Source: Isochrysis galbana
Taxonomy: Eukaryota > Haptophyta > Isochrysidales > Isochrysidaceae
DNA: 64,000 nt
Assembly (NCBI GenBank): GCA_018136815.1
Contig: CM030933.1
Coordinates: forward strand, 5,410,282-5,474,281
Direction: 5' to 3'
A program made the translations under genes and the position numbers. The notes under the pieces were generated by a model that worked only from the letters and a program-made list of their open reading frames with translations, was not told where the DNA came from and made no database searches. The first letter of the stretch is position 1, and every line of letters starts with the position of its first letter. Positions 38,194 to 48,159 of this stretch are shown here, piece by piece.

Positions 38194-39510
38194 TCAGCTC
38201 CCAGACGTTGGCGCGTTTATTGCACCATCGCCTTGTCTTGTGGCAGCAGCTGGTCTAGATCCCCTATTTGGGGGCGCAGGCAACGGCTTTCTATTTGGGG
38301 GTGCCGGCAATGGTTTCCTTGCGCCAGGCGGATTGGAGGCTGAAGTCGCCGCCGTTGGAGCATCACCCTTATCGGCAGGAGCCTTCCTCTTCAGCAGGGC
38401 TTTGGCACCCGGAGGTGGTTTGGGCAGAGGGAATCGTGTCCCACAAACCGCGCATGCACGAAGGGTGTGGGTGGAGAAGACCGCAAGGCAGACTGAACAA
38501 GTCCAGCCAATGTCAACATGCTTTCGGGTCAACGTGCACAGCCCGCGAGTTTCCAACTTACCTTGAGGTGGGGGTTGCAGAAACCTAAAGGTGGAGTGAC
38601 CGAGAGCAATGGTGGTCAGCGCGTCGACGCGGCGACGGTGATGAACACTTGCACTGGCAGCTCGCTGCCCGTGGGTGAAGCTCACCTCCTTGAGTACTGA
38701 TCCGGTAGGACAGCTGATATCAGATACACTGACAAGGCAGCCCGGTCTGATGCCGTGGCATGGAGATGGATACCACCAGTTAGGTGGGAGAGCTGTTGCA
38801 AGGTGAGTGATGGGGGCTGCGGTTCGAGTAGTATCGTGTCAATCAGCACCTGAACACGAGAGAAGAGAGCGCTGCGCAGATCAGAAATTCGCTAAGAAGA
38901 GGAGCTGGCATAGGCGTACTTGGCCTGATTGAAGATGCTCATACTTGCTAGTAGAGCAAAGATCTGGCAGTTTTGGCCAAGCGGAGGGCGCCTTGCGCAC
39001 ATCGAGTTTTTGGTTGGCGAAGCCTAGGTCGACGAGTCTCAAGTGCTCAGAGGGATCTTCGGCCGAAGCGTGCACCAAGAGGACACGTGGCTGGACCAGC
39101 GGCTGCTCCCGCCGAACTCGATGGATGCGGAGCGTTGCGAGTGAGAGTGCGGGTGACAGCAGCGAGCGGCTGCTCTCCGCTTGGCCGCGTGGAGGCAGAG
39201 GGTCGAGCGCCAAAAGCTCATCGATGCCGTGTGCAAGAGCTCTTCGCAGCAGATGTGGAGGCGCCGCGCCCGCTGCACTCCTACCCTCCTGTGGCCAGAG
39301 GACCCTCGCGCCCACCGGATGGGCTCCGACCACCAGCAGCTGGTTGGCGGATGAGAGCATCCAGAAGGCGTTGGCGAAGGTGAGCAGGTGCTCGAGCAGG
39401 CGGGGAAGCTCCTCGTCCGACCGTGCCGCCCACTCCACTGGATTCACGTCGATCACCACCGCGAGCACGCTCGGTGTGTCTGAGGAGCCCACCGAGCGCT
39501 GCGACGCCAT
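38194..39510 (-). CDS. TFIIH subunit Tfb4/p34 (GTF2H3), three exons
   Basis: Exons are 39510-39001, 38849-38686 and 38584-38194; the product is 354 residues. Both introns are GT-AG and phases fit (0 and 2). Exon 1 has the vWA-like start LAVVIDVNPVEWAA, then HLLTFANAFWML, ANQLLVVGAHP and GFANQKLD. Exon 2 continues VLIDTILLEP..., LTLQQLSHLTGGIHLH and AVLPDQYS. Exon 3 begins RFLQPPPQGKLETRGLC and carries the zinc-binding TCSVCLAVFSTH...CAVCGTRF. This order matches Tfb4/p34, which pairs with Ssl1/p44 in the TFIIH core for transcription initiation and nucleotide-excision repair. The first Cys/His pair of the finger (CFCH in others) is degenerate here (LCTLT). The C-terminus is extended by ~70 residues with a tandem KPLPAPPNR repeat. 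The ATG at 39510 directly precedes the fold; an upstream GTG is unlikely. Confidence 0.9.
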
Positions 39511-39893
39511 CGGGCGCTCCACAACACTCCGTCGTCTCTCTTTCCCTCCCCCTCGTCCCTCGTTTCCCTCTTCTCTCTCCTCTTTTCGCCTTCTCTACTT
39601 TTTTTCTCTTTCTTTATGTCTCTCGCCTCTCTCCCCCCCCTCTCTGTACTTTACTAGCTCTACTAGTATGAGATATTTTCCTCTTGAAGTTCGAAGTTCC
39701 TGTACTTCGAGCTATTAGAGGGTTTTTGCAGCGACTCAACGGGGACTCAAGAATGGCCGAGTCAACAGGCTTGATTCCTCGTTGAGTCGCTGTTGAGTCG
39801 CTCTTGCAAAAGACCAAATCCGACGGCGGAGACCCAACAGACAACAGAGGGCTTCTCAACCTATCTCGCGCCGCCAGAGCGCGCTGGCCAGCG

Positions 39894-40220
39894 ATGCCCG
39901 CCACCCGGCCCTTCACGGCGCGAGAGCTGGAGGATTGCAGACTGGCCATGTTTCTGGCGCTGGAGGAGCGGAGAGCCATGGCGCGCTAGAGGGCTCGCGA
40001 CGGGCCGGACGCCGCCACAGACGACTTCTGGGAACTCGCCTTTCTGGCGGTGGCAGCGGAGCCGCTCAGCCGCTCACCGCCACCGCTCATGCGGACGACG
40101 CGGTCTCGCATAGGGCCCGAGCGGCTCTCCATCGCAAGGCTGGAGCGGGAGGCTGCGCAGCTCTTCCTCGGTTACTCTCGCAAAAGTTTTTTTCGCTACG
40201 GCGTCTTGCGCGAATAATCG
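39894..40220 (+). pseudogene. Possible transposon protein remnant with in-frame stop
   Basis: MPATRPFTARELEDCRLAMF... runs to a TAG at 39987 and continues in the same frame as RARDGPDAATDDFWELAFLA...ERLSIARLEREAAQLFLGYS before ending near 40215. Composition on both sides of the stop is protein-like and helical. I cannot assign a family. Its position beside a hAT-transposase remnant (40438-40583) suggests transposon debris. Confidence 0.3.
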
Positions 40221-40326
40221 CGCCGCCGCCTCCGCGGACGCTCGAAGCTCGAATTCTAGCCAGGGGGTGTCGCATCCGCTATCGACCTTTTTGTTTTAGA
40301 AGTCGTCTGCGTTTCTATGTCCCCTT

Positions 40327-40400
40327 GTCAACTAACTTTATAGTTGGTTGCCATGGAGCGCGCCGCCGCTCCCCACCTCTCCTTCGGCCCCCCCGCCGCG
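40327..40400 (+). repeat. AT-palindrome plus GC-hairpin repeat end
   Basis: caactaactttatagttggttgccatgg followed by agcgcgccgccgctcc is nearly identical to 1478-1545. It is joined at 40407 to a 25-bp piece (gtgatgaattttttaaagttctcgt) identical to part of the ORF repeat at 43820-43844, so this is a chimeric junction. Confidence 0.7.
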
Positions 40401-40437
40401 GGCGCCGTGATGAATTTTTTAAAGTTCTCGTGCGACC

Positions 40438-40583
40438 ACAACCATAAACCTGATGCTGATGCTTCTTCTGGCCGCCCGCAAGGTCTCCCCACGTTGGCGC
40501 GCATGGTGCGTCAGCACTTCGGTCGGCCGGCTTCCTCCGCAGGAGTCGAAAGGATGTTTAATATTTTTGCGTGCAGCTTGTGA
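40438..40583 (+). pseudogene. hAT transposase C-terminal dimerisation remnant
   Basis: The frame reads ...LPTLARMVRQHFGRPASSAGVERMFN and stops shortly after. This is the conserved hAT C-terminal dimerisation signature (P-x-L-A-x-x-A/V-x-x...P-A-S-S-A-x-x-E-R-x-F). No other part of the transposase is nearby. It is evidence that autonomous hAT elements exist or existed in this genome. Confidence 0.6.
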
Positions 40584-40589
40584 GGTCTA

Positions 40590-41300
40590 TGTCATATGTA
40601 CCTGGCGAACGAGACAATAGGTAATGAAGCTCACAATTTCACCAACGCGCAAGCGACAAGCGTTCGATCGCGGCGAGGCAAGCACGACGACAAGCGCCGC
40701 CGCGCGCCGCGCGGAGGCACTCGCCGAGGAAATACGAGGGCAAGCTTGGTGGAGTTTCCGCTGGCAAATGGGTTGGGGCGGGGATGCGCCGAGAGACTGC
40801 GACAAGGAGCGGTCTGCACGAGCGTGCCCGTGTTACGGATGGCCTCCAAGCACCATATATCCATCTATCATCTATCCCTTACCCTTACCTTTATTTATGT
40901 TTCTGCTCCTTTCTCTGTCCCCTTCTCTACTTACTTACTAAGTGGGGAGGGATCTTCTTCACGTGAGGAGAAGCGACGGGCCTCTCGCTCACTTTTTTCT
41001 TCTCTCTTCTCTCCCCACTCCCCACTCCCCCTCTCGCGCCAATCCTGTTTATGTTAGTGTTGTATGTATTACTATGAGTGTGCATTCGATAGTCGATAGT
41101 GGTGTGGAGGATCGTAAGAAAGAAGGATTTTACCCGGTTCCGTTGCGAAGAGAGAGCGATCGATGGCGTCGCTCTCTCTCCTCTCGGCCGCCTTGGTCAC
41201 CGCGCTGTGCCAGGGCGATATGGAGCTGGTGCACGGGATCACGGGATGAGACAGTGAAACTGATTGGCCACATGAGAGGGAGCATTGGCAACTTTGGCCT
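40590..41300. other. No gene recognised
   Basis: Several overlapping short frames. One plus-strand start at 41163 gives only 28 codons (MASLSLLSAALVTALCQGDM). Pyrimidine-rich simple sequence occupies 40960-41040. Confidence 0.5.
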
Positions 41301-41308
41301 TGATGCTA

Positions 41309-41812
41309 TCACCGCGGCAAGTCGAGTCTGCAGCCGGCACAGGGCCGCCCGGCCAGACTCTTGACGACGTGCGAATGCGGTGCGGGTCCAGCGCCTTGGC
41401 ACCCGGCCCTTGAGGTTGAGGGAGACGCATAGCCATTGCAACTGGTCGGTAGTTGGCATCGGTGGCGCATTGAGCGTCGGTCACATGCCACATGTATGTA
41501 GGCCCTCGATGAGACGATCGCAGCACAGCCGAGCCTTGCCTGCGCGCTCTGAAGGCTGTCGATTGCGCGCACAACTGCGCGGTGCGTGCGATCGGCCTCG
41601 GCCGCAGCGTGTGCCCTGAGATCATGCATCGTTGCAGACTTGCATGAGCAGCAGCGCTGGGTTTTTGCCAGGATGACGGGAGGCGTGCGCATGTGCAGAC
41701 ATCCCATGGCGCTCAATGGGCACCAGGGGCCCTGGTGCTTGCGCGCGAGCGCAAGTGCGCACTCCGCCTCGAGCTCCGGTGCACTGTCCATTGGACGGCG
41801 GAGGATGGACAT
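41309..41812 (-). CDS. Hypothetical protein, uncertain
   Basis: A 167-codon minus-strand frame from an ATG (MSILRRPMDSAPELEAECAL...). It has a Cys/His-containing middle (CSCKSATMHDLRAHAAAEAD) and no recognised domain. The region 41340-41400 resembles a piece of 27360-27400 (ggcgctggacccgcac), so at least its C-terminal end overlaps repeat sequence. It may be spurious. Confidence 0.2.
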   Translation of the reverse strand: MSILRRPMDSAPELEAECALALARKHQGPWCPLSAMGCLHMRTPPVILAKTQRCCSCKSATMHDLRAHAAAEADRTHRAVVRAIDSLQSAQARLGCAAIVSSRAYIHVACDRRSMRHRCQLPTSCNGYASPSTSRAGCQGAGPAPHSHVVKSLAGRPCAGCRLDLPR

Positions 41813-41819
41813 GGGCGCG

Positions 41820-42160
41820 AGAGGAGAGAGGCGAAGAAGAGAAGAGGGGGGTGCGGGGAGGGGAAGAGGGAAGAAGAAAGGGGGGGGGGGGGGGCGGAGG
41901 GGGGAGAAAAGAGTGCGTGGGGAGTGGGGAGGGGGAAAGGGGGGGGGGGTGGATTGCCCTTAATTTTTATATCCATTTCATGGGGGCATTTGTCCAAAAA
42001 ATAACCGAACCTGAGGTCGTTGCAGCCTCTGAGATGGCCGGAGGGCCCGACGAGATGTAACGAGATGGCGAGATGGCCCGAGGGCCCGACGAGATGAACG
42101 CGAGATGGCCCGAGCGAGGGCCCGACGAGATGAACGAGATTTTTGCGGTAACGGAACTGG
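41820..42160. repeat. G-rich tract and ~30-bp tandem array
   Basis: The stretch 41820-41955 is GA/G-rich with long G runs. The stretch 42030-42140 contains three to four imperfect copies of gagatggcccgagggcccgacgagatgaac. Confidence 0.75.
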
Positions 42161-42349
42161 ACGAGGACGAGGAGTTTCCCCTTTAACTAAGCTCTAAGCT
42201 TGGTCTTAATGCGGTGAAACCGATTTCGAGACAAGCGCGGGCGGGAAACCGGGGTGAAAGAGCAATAACTGGCAAGGAAGCCGGCAGGAAGGCGGAGGAA
42301 GTGTCTTGGCAAGGCGACGGAGGGCAGATTTTAACGGTAGGGAGGCACA

Positions 42350-42760
42350 ACTAAGTTTATACTTGGTTGCCCCATGGGGGGGCACGAGCCCCCCCCTCTC
42401 TCCACTCCTCCCCTGCAATGGGGGAGGAACCACTCATCCTCCTGGCACGCCTGATGGCTTGCCAGGAGGCCACTGCCCTGCTGACCCACTCTCTCCCTGG
42501 CAGGCACGCCTGCCTCGCGCGTCCTGGCCTGTCGTGGCCAGCCCATCGCTCCAACCCCTCCTCCCCCCCTGGTCGACAGGCAGACAGGTGCAGAGTGGGG
42601 GCCCCAGAGGCCCAGGAGCGCCAGCGAGGGAGAGGCAGGGGAGGCCAGGGCCCAGCCCCAGCCTCCTCTGCCCCCTGAGCTGGCCTCCAGGAGCCTCCAG
42701 GGGCCGCCAGAGGGCAGCTGCAGGCCTGCCGCAGGCGCGCCATCGCGCGTGCCGCAGGAG
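42350..42760 (+). repeat. Dispersed GC-rich repeat with terminal palindrome and hairpin
   Basis: Starts caactaagtttatacttggttg, then ccatgggggggcacgagccccccc, a perfect G/C-stem hairpin. The ~350-bp body is shared with 33094-33470 (inverted). The first ~120 bp are shared with 46884-47002 (same orientation). Pro/Leu-rich frames through it are not genes. Confidence 0.8.
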
Positions 42761-42962
42761 AGGGGAGAGAGAGCGCGGAGAAGGGGGTGGGCGGAGCGAG
42801 AGCTCCGCTCACCGAAAAATTGGTAAGTCCCGCACCTGTTTACAGGATAAGTCGGGACAGAGTCGGCCGCCCACTCGGAGACACAGGAGGAAGGGGAGGA
42901 AAGATCACCGGGGGGGGGCGCGGGCCACCGGACCATATCTAAGCCCTTCACCCCTATCCCCC

Positions 42963-43095
42963 TAGTAGTGCACGGGGGGAGCCGCCTTATGGCGGGGGGA
43001 GAAGGGCCGGGGGAGTGGGGGTGTAGAAAGTATGCTACGTGCTACGTGTAGTAGGTAGTGGTTCCATTCGCCGCGAGTGCGGTAAGAATATTAGA
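42963..43095 (+). repeat. Dispersed repeat, second copy of 37843-37965
   Basis: Same blocks and order as the first copy. It is immediately followed by the 3' end of the ORF-bearing repeat at 43180. Confidence 0.75.
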
Positions 43096-43179
43096 AGGTT
43101 TTTTAACGGTAGGGAGGCAGAATTTCAACGGGAGTGCGTTAACATCTGCGCTCTTCTTCTTCTTCTACCGTTAAAATTC

Positions 43180-44030
43180 TGCACGCGTTTTCTTTTCATC
43201 GAGGGGGGGCACGCACTAGTAACCATGCATCCCCTTGCTCGCTCGGCAGGAGCGCCCTCATGGTGAGCTCGGCCCGGTGTCCTAGGACCGAGCTTTTTTG
43301 TATTTGATGTTGCTGGGCCTTGTGGGTTCAATCAATCTTTACGGGAGCTGAACCCGAACCGATAAGCGGCCTTTTGTTTTCAATCTTTACTTGGGAAGCT
43401 GAACCCGAATCGACACCTTCTAACAATTCTTGGAGGTGGGGAGTTAATTCCGAATCGACATAAGCTTTGATTGTACGAAGCAGATCATCACGACTCATAT
43501 GGATGATTGTTTTCGCAGTGAATTTCTTGCTCAAGAGAGTGTGTATCATATAAACCAGTGTGAATGATTTATCAGCCCCGCAAATGGCATGTAAGGTGTC
43601 TTTAATGTTCGTATTGTGCCGGAAATTGAATGAACTGAATAAGGACTTACATTCGAAAGTGTACGTCCACAAATTTGGGTTAGACTCAATCAGCCTCCTC
43701 AGGGAGTTGTTGCTCCCCCCCGGGTTGACCCCAACCGGCGGCGGTGGACTGATGCTGTCCAATGCTTCCGCCATAACCTGCATGGCAGATTTAGAATTGG
43801 CATATGGCGGAAAGAGAGGTGTGATGAATTTTTTAAAGTTCTCGTCCATCTTACTTATGATCCATTGCAATCGCTTGCGTACTACATCATCAGCCGCCAT
43901 TCCATTTATAGACATTGTTGAGCACTGTGAGGTGGTGCCTTTGCTTAAATACTAGACGATTTTTTTTGTACCGGCGCATCGCGTATTTGGAAACGAGGAA
44001 CGAGGGGTACCAAATGAAGGCAAACGACAT
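43180..44030 (-). repeat. Interspersed repeat family carrying a conserved ORF, copy 2 (uninterrupted)
   Basis: Inverted copy of 29905-31455 without the 588-bp insertion. It provides the empty site for that insertion. Near its 3' end (about 43100-43185) a short inverted pair, ttttaacggtag/ctaccgttaaaa, flanks ggaggcag...cttcttcttct. Confidence 0.8.
43328..43915 (-). CDS. Repeat-encoded protein of unknown family, intact
   Basis: 195 codons from ATG 43915 (MSINGMAADDVVRKRLQWII...). It is predicted all-helical with a Pro-rich linker (ISPPPPVGVNPGG) near residue 55-70. A second domain (SLFSSFNFRHNTNIKDTLHA... MSRDDLLRTIKAYVDSELT) follows, then a tail with degenerate KIENKRPLIGSGSAPVKI repeats. 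The paralogue at 30013-31273 is ~85-90% identical in the shared parts. The substitutions visible are largely conservative, which suggests selection on the protein. No catalytic motif was recognised; an element-encoded accessory protein is the best guess. Confidence 0.55.
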   Translation of the reverse strand: MSINGMAADDVVRKRLQWIISKMDENFKKFITPLFPPYANSKSAMQVMAEALDSISPPPPVGVNPGGSNNSLRRLIESNPNLWTYTFECKSLFSSFNFRHNTNIKDTLHAICGADKSFTLVYMIHTLLSKKFTAKTIIHMSRDDLLRTIKAYVDSELTPHLQELLEGVDSGSASQVKIENKRPLIGSGSAPVKID

Positions 44031-44039
44031 TCAGTGAGT

Positions 44040-45560
44040 TTCTACGGAGACGAACACACCGGAATCATTCACCCAAACCAAGCAAATTATCAAGCAACGG
44101 CGACCCCAAATCACCGATAACCCAAACACGTCGCGAGAGACGGAGAGAGAGAGCGAGAGAGAGAGAGACTCCGCAGCGACGGCCGGAGCGTGTCTCCCTT
44201 GTAACTTCCCACGTGGCGGAGAGTCCGAAGGGGAGCGTCATGTCGCGCGACCGCGGCGATCACTTTGGATACAGATCGCAACGAGATATCTTTGCGACCG
44301 AAGAAATCTTGCCGTTGAGCGTGAACCTTCTAGACGCTTCTAACGAACAACCCTGAATAGCAACCAAGGGGAAGAAACACCAAAGGGGCCAAGGGCTTGC
44401 ATGTAACTTGCATCAAGGGGAAAGATTCCCTCACCTAAGAAGCGAACCTACATTGATCTCAAGGGGAGATGGCAAATTAAACCTCAAATCTCGAGCGGAT
44501 AGAGCAACCGACTCGCTCGCCAAAAACTTGACCGAGAAGAAAGAAGCAAGGACCTACAAGCCAAGGGTAGCGGACCTAGGGAATGTGAGAGGAAATTCTT
44601 CCGCACGCCAACGCGAACGCCAAACGCCAGGAGGGAACGAAACCCTAACCAGGCCAAGCAGAACCTACGAAGACGAAGAACAGGCCTGGACGACAACGAA
44701 AGTCAGCAAGTCCCAAGAGAGAACCGGAACCCAACAAGAAACGACAAGCCTTGCAAGAAGCTAAATAAATAAGCCTTCACAAGGTAACCCGAGAGCCTGA
44801 GACAAGCACACGGCAAGCAACAGGCGACCTGGCTCCTTTGAGTCAAGATTGCCCGAAAGGAGGAAACCTGTGGAATCTAGACCTGACAAACAGGCTAGAC
44901 GGAACGAAACGAGAACTCGAATTCTAGATCGCTAGGGACGAACCCTACCAACCTAGATGTACCTGAGCTTCACCGTGTGGCCGCACAGCCGCACAGCGAA
45001 GGACCTGGAAATAAGAGCCTGGAAATCGCATCATCTAGGATGAATGCGACAGATGGTCAGGGCTCCTACTACCACGTTCAGTGCTTTTTTGCTTGTCATC
45101 GGTGCCTTATGGAGTAGTCGGGAGTTTTTGGCTGTTTTTGGCTGTTTTTGCGTTTTCGGTTTTCGTCGTTTTCGCAGCTCTAAAATAGTGTCCTATCCTT
45201 CTCCTCTCATGCCGAGCTGCTTAGGGGATTCTATCCTGCCTATATGCAGGCCACTCAGCCAAAAAAAATTCACTTATAGGGCCCCCCAACCCAATCCCCA
45301 ACACCAAAAATTCGGTTTTAAGGCATGTGCTAGGGTTAATGGTGCACCCCTACTGTATAGTTTCGGGGGTCTCGTGCGTCCGGCCACTACGTTCACTGTG
45401 AATGAAGGCAAAACAAACGGCTGCAGCCCGTATTCCTCGCGTTCGTTGTTTCCCTGTCCACCGCGAGCGCACGTGGGGTGCGCGGCGAAGAGCGCGATCC
45501 GCACACCACTGTGTGTGGGTGGCCGCCGGGCGGCGACGGCGGTGTACGGGCGAGTGTGCC
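44040..45560. other. No supported gene; low-complexity and unknown sequence
   Basis: The stretch 44145-44170 is a GA run. The stretch 44400-44950 has a distinctive A/G-rich composition with many caagg/aacc words; its 118-codon frame (44408-44764) is hydrophilic and unassigned. The stretch 45060-45400 is open in the frame of the HAD gene but not protein-like. Confidence 0.5.
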
Positions 45561-45565
45561 GGTGG

Positions 45566-46312
45566 ATGCCGCCGCTTCGCTGCGTCTCCTTTGATTTTGA
45601 CGACACACTTCTCCTCTCCGAGAAGTGCAAGGCCTCCACGTTCGATGTGATAGCCGCTCGCTATGAGGATGGCCCACAGATCCTTGCAGCAATCCCACGT
45701 GATGCGCGCGATATCGCGCCGGGCCAGCCGGTTCCTACTCGCCACACAATCTGTCATGCTCTCGCCGCCGGCCTCCACGCACGCGGAGTCCGACCGGGAC
45801 CCGAGGGCGAGAATCCGGAAGCGTTTGGTACACGGCTGTGCGACGAGTTCTCCCAGCTAGTCCAGCAGCGGCTCTGCGAGGCAGAGGAGGTCAGCGGAGC
45901 AGATGCCGTGCTGCGTCACTTATCTTCACACGGCATCGCCTGCTATGTGAACTCCGCGACGCCCCAGGAGCCTCTTGATGCCATTGTCCGTGCGCGAGGA
46001 TGGCGCGACTTATTTGCTGGAGTCTACGGTGCAACCGGCAGCCCCACAACAAAGGTGGACAATCTGACCAAGGCCGCCGAGAGACAGGGCATCCGGCCAG
46101 ACGAGCTGGTTCACGTGGGTGATGGCGAAAATGATAATCTGGCTGCGGAAGCCTTTGGCTGCCGCTTCATTGGCGTTCACGCTGAAGGTGGCTCGACACG
46201 GACTTTCAAAGCGCCTGTGCACGAACTTGTCGCAGACATGTGGGAAGCCGGCCGCATCTTGTGCGAGTTAGCTGAGATTGCACCACTGGACGGAGCACGG
46301 AGAACCTCGTAG
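45566..46312 (+). CDS. HAD-superfamily phosphatase
   Basis: 248 residues from ATG 45566. HAD motif I is DFDDT (10-14), motif II is the Ser/Thr in YVNSATPQ, motif III Lys is in GSPTTKVDNL, and motif IV is GDGENDN (185-191). A helical cap lies between motifs I and II. The arrangement is that of phosphoglycolate-phosphatase/beta-phosphoglucomutase-type HADs, which hydrolyse small phosphorylated metabolites through an aspartyl-phosphate. The frame is open upstream without further ATGs close by. Upstream residues are Arg/Ser-rich, so an organelle leader from an undetected upstream exon is possible. The substrate cannot be inferred. Confidence 0.85.
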   Translation: MPPLRCVSFDFDDTLLLSEKCKASTFDVIAARYEDGPQILAAIPRDARDIAPGQPVPTRHTICHALAAGLHARGVRPGPEGENPEAFGTRLCDEFSQLVQQRLCEAEEVSGADAVLRHLSSHGIACYVNSATPQEPLDAIVRARGWRDLFAGVYGATGSPTTKVDNLTKAAERQGIRPDELVHVGDGENDNLAAEAFGCRFIGVHAEGGSTRTFKAPVHELVADMWEAGRILCELAEIAPLDGARRTS

Positions 46313-46499
46313 AGACCGGGGGGTGGGGGGGGTGGGGGCTATTTGAGGAGGGGGACAAGCAAGGCGAGGAGACCCGAGGGGCTTGAGCCATATTCCTCCT
46401 TGCCTACTCCCTCTCCTCTACTCCTCCTCCATCTCGCACTATCTCGCCCCCCAGCCAGCCCGCAGCTCTCTTCCGTCCAAGCCTTCCTGTCTCACTCCT

Positions 46500-46860
46500 G
46501 GACGGGCCCGGAGGGGCCCAGAGGGGATGGAGAGGCCCAGAGCGGCCGGAGGGGCCGGGGAGGGGCCCGGAGGGGCCGGGGAGGGGGCCGGAGGAGCCGG
46601 AGGGGGCCGGAGGAGCCGGAGGGGGTCGAGGGGTCCCACAAGGGTGGAAGGCGGTCCGGGGGGCTCAGAGGACCTCCGGCGGGGGGGGGGGTTGTCAGAG
46701 TGGCTGGAGTGGCCGGCCGGAGGGGGGCCCTCCCCGGAGGGACCGCACGCGCGTTTGGTATGGGCCATTGATGGCAACAGCGAGTGGTCGCGAACGGGGG
46801 ACAAATCGATGGAGGTGGTGGGGGGGGGCTCAGAAAGGGTTTTGAGTCCGCAGTGTTCGT
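46500..46860. repeat. G-rich minisatellite
   Basis: Irregular ggggccggagg/agccggaggg units at 46510-46700, then G runs. It can form G-quadruplexes on the plus strand. Frames give Gly/Arg/Pro-rich artefacts. Confidence 0.8.
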
Positions 46861-46883
46861 GCCCTATAGAGCGGCCATATGGA

Positions 46884-47002
46884 ACTAAGTTTATGCTTAG
46901 TTCGCCCATGGGGGGGCACGAGCCCCCTCCTCTCTCCACTCCTCCCCTGCTCTGGGGGAGGAACCACCCACCCTCCTGGCATGCCTGATGGCTTGCCAAG
47001 CG
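46884..47002 (+). repeat. 5' part of the palindrome-hairpin GC-rich repeat
   Basis: gaactaagtttatgcttagttc, then catgggggggcacgagccccctcc and the first ~100 bp of the 42350 repeat. It stops at gatggcttgcca. Confidence 0.8.
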
Positions 47003-48155
47003 GGAGATGGAGGGAATGGGTGTGGGGGGGGAGAGTTGGAAAGATAAATCCGAATCGAGGTTCAATTCTCCAACGAATTCTAGAGGCTTCTCGGATGAGA
47101 ACAGAGTAACAATGGGGCCAATGACGACAATAGCAAAAGAAATCGATGAGCAAAACATTAACACGGTAGACAGTGAATGGGCATTGCGGGCGGGACCCGA
47201 GCTTCACCAATCACGCCGTCGAAGAGGTTACACGTGGGCAAGCAAACAGAATGGGATTGCGTTAGAGGTCGCGGGGAAGTTCGGTTCCATCTCGCTTGCC
47301 AAGAAATAGTCGTGCAATTGGACAACAACGTGACGTGAAGGGCACGAAGGTATCGAGCGATAGACGACGATGAAAAAGGCCCTGCACCGCTTTCAAAACC
47401 TCGAAAATAGCGTGAAAGCACAAGATGGCGAGAAAAAATGAGACGCAATGGTCGACAGGTTGTCCATGGCTCCACAATATTACCGTTTTGGGTCCGCAAC
47501 CGATACGATAATATAACGGGGACCGAGGCTTGGCATTTGCGCGGCGTTGCCGAATACTAGTGCCCATAGATTGCAAACACATTCGGAAAAGACGACTGAA
47601 GTCGAAAGCGACGACTTGAATTGAAAGTGTCAACTAATTTGGATTTGCAGCTCCAAGAACATGGCGGATAAATGCGTTGAAGAGCTGCTTATCAACCACA
47701 CAAAATAGAAGAGCCGTTGAGCGTGACACGCAGAAACGGCAGAGGTTGGATGTATCACTCGCCGTCAACTGACAAAGAGACTGCGGTCGAGACGAACCTG
47801 CCAGTCGGCTTATCATGATGCCGAGAAGCAATCGAATTTGATTAAGCGGCCTCTCGCTTTCGGACGAGGTTTGATACGACGCTCATGGAATAAATGAAAG
47901 GTCATTGACGATAGCCTCGGCTGAGGAGGCTGAAGAGTCATTACGGGTTCGTTGAGGCGCTCGCTCCTTACAGGAGCCCTGCACGATACTGCTGTGGTTT
48001 TTTTCTCACATGCTGTCCACATGGAACTAGCAGCAAGCGATTAGCAGAACGTTGAGTTGAATGACGTGCTCTCGTCTTCCAGGATGTAAGGCATTCGCAT
48101 GGGCGCAGCGCATTTTGCGCGGGATGTGAACCAAGCGATTGCTAGTAGATCGGCA
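47003..48155. other. Intergenic, nothing recognised
   Basis: Frames on the minus strand (for example 47262-47633) have mixed composition, but no domain could be named. A further downstream exon of the PRR-PAS-ANK gene could lie in 48010-48155, because the last exon ends beside a donor-like gcgtaagc. Confidence 0.5.
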
Positions 48156-48159
48156 ATGC

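Noticed and set aside
45044-45565. N-terminal extension of the HAD phosphatase to 422 residues
   Set aside because: The upstream sequence is not protein-like (runs from repetitive gttttt and aaaaaa tracts), and the fold begins at 45566.
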